In this document: piece by piece, positions 63,397-64,000 of the stretch
Numbering within the stretch: the first letter of the stretch is position 1
How the letters are laid out: each line of letters opens with the position of its first letter
Source of the DNA: Pseudomonas sp. dw_358
Lineage (GTDB): Bacteria > Pseudomonadota > Gammaproteobacteria > Pseudomonadales > Pseudomonadaceae
DNA: 64,000 bases
Direction: 5' to 3'
Assembly: GCF_018449655.1 (NCBI RefSeq)
Contig: NZ_JAAVUX010000007.1
Location: 182,846-246,845, forward strand
The notes under the pieces: generated by a model
The model's database searches: none
Seen by the model: the letters and a program-made list of their open reading frames with translations, nothing else
Told to the model about the DNA's origin: nothing
Program-made: the position numbers and the translations under genes

Positions 63397-63559
63397 GGTG
63401 GGACTCCAAGCAGTGGGTTGTGGCGATGGAGTCAGGGTAAGGCACCGGGCTTAATTAAAACTGAATCGGATCCTTTACGCGACGTGAGTGCCAGCAACTG
63501 CAGGTTCCAGGCCTTGCTGTTAAACTGCGTCCTGCCCTGCTTCTAGTGAGTTCAATACC
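63397..63559. other. Divergent intergenic region before PepSY operon and queD
   Basis: 163 bases holding the promoters of both divergent genes. No clear operator. Confidence 0.4.
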
Positions 63560-63916
63560 TTGGAAATCTTCAAAGAGTTTACCTTCGAATCCGCTCATCG
63601 ACTGCCCCACGTGCCAACCGGGCATAAGTGTGGGCGCTTGCACGGTCACTCGTTCAAAGTCGCTCTTCACCTGACCGGACCTGTCGATCCCCATACGGGC
63701 TGGATTCGTGACTTCTCCGAGATCAAGGCGGTGTTCAAGCCGATCTATGAGCAGCTGGATCATAACTACCTGAATGACATTCCCGGGCTGGAGAACCCCA
63801 CCAGCGAAGTGCTCGCGCAGTGGATCTGGGCACAGGTCAAACCGCTGCTGCCTGAGTTGTCCAAGGTGCGCATTCATGAGACCTGTACCAGTGGGTGCGA
63901 GTACTGGGGAGATTGA
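63560..63916 (+). CDS. queD: 6-carboxytetrahydropterin synthase QueD
   Basis: 118 residues, T-fold enzyme of the queuosine (preQ0) pathway. Zinc-ligand histidines in FESAHRLPH and GRLHGHSF, catalytic Cys in HKCGR, and the family segments [35 protein letters not shown] and [10 protein letters not shown]. It starts with TTG; no ATG is available at the right position and the ribosome binding site is weak. Confidence 0.95.
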   Translation: MEIFKEFTFESAHRLPHVPTGHKCGRLHGHSFKVALHLTGPVDPHTGWIRDFSEIKAVFKPIYEQLDHNYLNDIPGLENPTSEVLAQWIWAQVKPLLPELSKVRIHETCTSGCEYWGD

Positions 63917-64000
63917 GGTGTTTGTGGTGAGGCCAATGGCCTCACCTTGCCAAGCCTGGGCAGAGAATCGGCGCGCACTGGCAAAGCTGTTTTTGGCGCC
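63917..64000. other. Window edge, nothing recognised
   Basis: 84 bases downstream of queD with no gene or repeat that I can support. Confidence 0.4.

Overview
The window reads as chromosome of a fluorescent-lineage Pseudomonas. The clearest signs are a TTG-started gacA followed one base later by uvrC, then pgsA and tRNA-Gly, a Gac/Rsm-type csrA, an MnhAB-fused Mrp antiporter operon, a bacteriophytochrome operon, and pseudomonad-type IS66, IS21 and IS256 remnants. All names come from reading the sequence; nothing was searched against a database.

Layout. 0-9 kb: end of an ABC-F ATPase (ybiT), csrA with a GGA-rich leader, xthA, then a leftward operon of bacteriophytochrome, single-domain response regulator and PAS hybrid kinase, followed by tRNA-Leu(UAA). 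9-21 kb: small proteins, a DMT exporter, a second hybrid kinase (GAF-PAS-PAS), yghU, an acetolactate-synthase-like enzyme, a diguanylate cyclase, a sirtuin and a BdlA-like chemoreceptor, closing with tRNA-Cys. 21.2-30.6 kb: an accessory patch between tRNA-Cys and tRNA-Gly, bounded by a 15/16-bp direct repeat of the tRNA-Gly 3' end. It holds decayed IS256, IS66 and IS21 pieces, a LysR/SDR/VOC cluster, a beta-lactamase-fold protein, an amidohydrolase pseudogene, a higBA toxin-antitoxin pair and an in-frame fusion of an IS21 transposase to an OprM-type efflux protein. 30.6-34 kb: tRNA-Gly, pgsA, uvrC, gacA. 34-50 kb: core and catabolic genes: a Cro/CI-like divergent regulator pair, nitrilase, DAHP synthase behind an attenuator, the gluconate cluster gntR/gntK/gntT, ilvA behind its own attenuator, a LysE exporter, and a short-chain fatty acid and CoA-transferase operon. 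50-64 kb: mnhAB-C-D-E-F-G, wrbA, a stand-alone PBP2, an AI-2E family permease, a PepSY/two-component operon and queD.

How the genes work together. GacA and CsrA are two ends of the same post-transcriptional pathway. Two amino-acid biosynthetic genes (DAHP synthase and ilvA) each have a leader peptide whose critical codons match the pathway end products (Tyr/Phe/Trp, and Ile/Thr), followed by a strong terminator; the DAHP synthase leader also has a second, Tyr-rich short ORF. The gluconate genes share a 15-bp inverted sequence at both promoter regions, a likely GntR operator. The tRNA-bounded accessory patch looks like the eroded footprint of an integrated element, with two deletion junctions that appear to sit at short shared sequences.

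Most worth a second look: the double aromatic leader before DAHP synthase, the ilvA leader, the tRNA-Gly att-like repeat, the IstA-OprM fusion, the perfect 39-base palindrome upstream of wrbA, and the terminator that overlaps the ribosome binding site of a LysE exporter.
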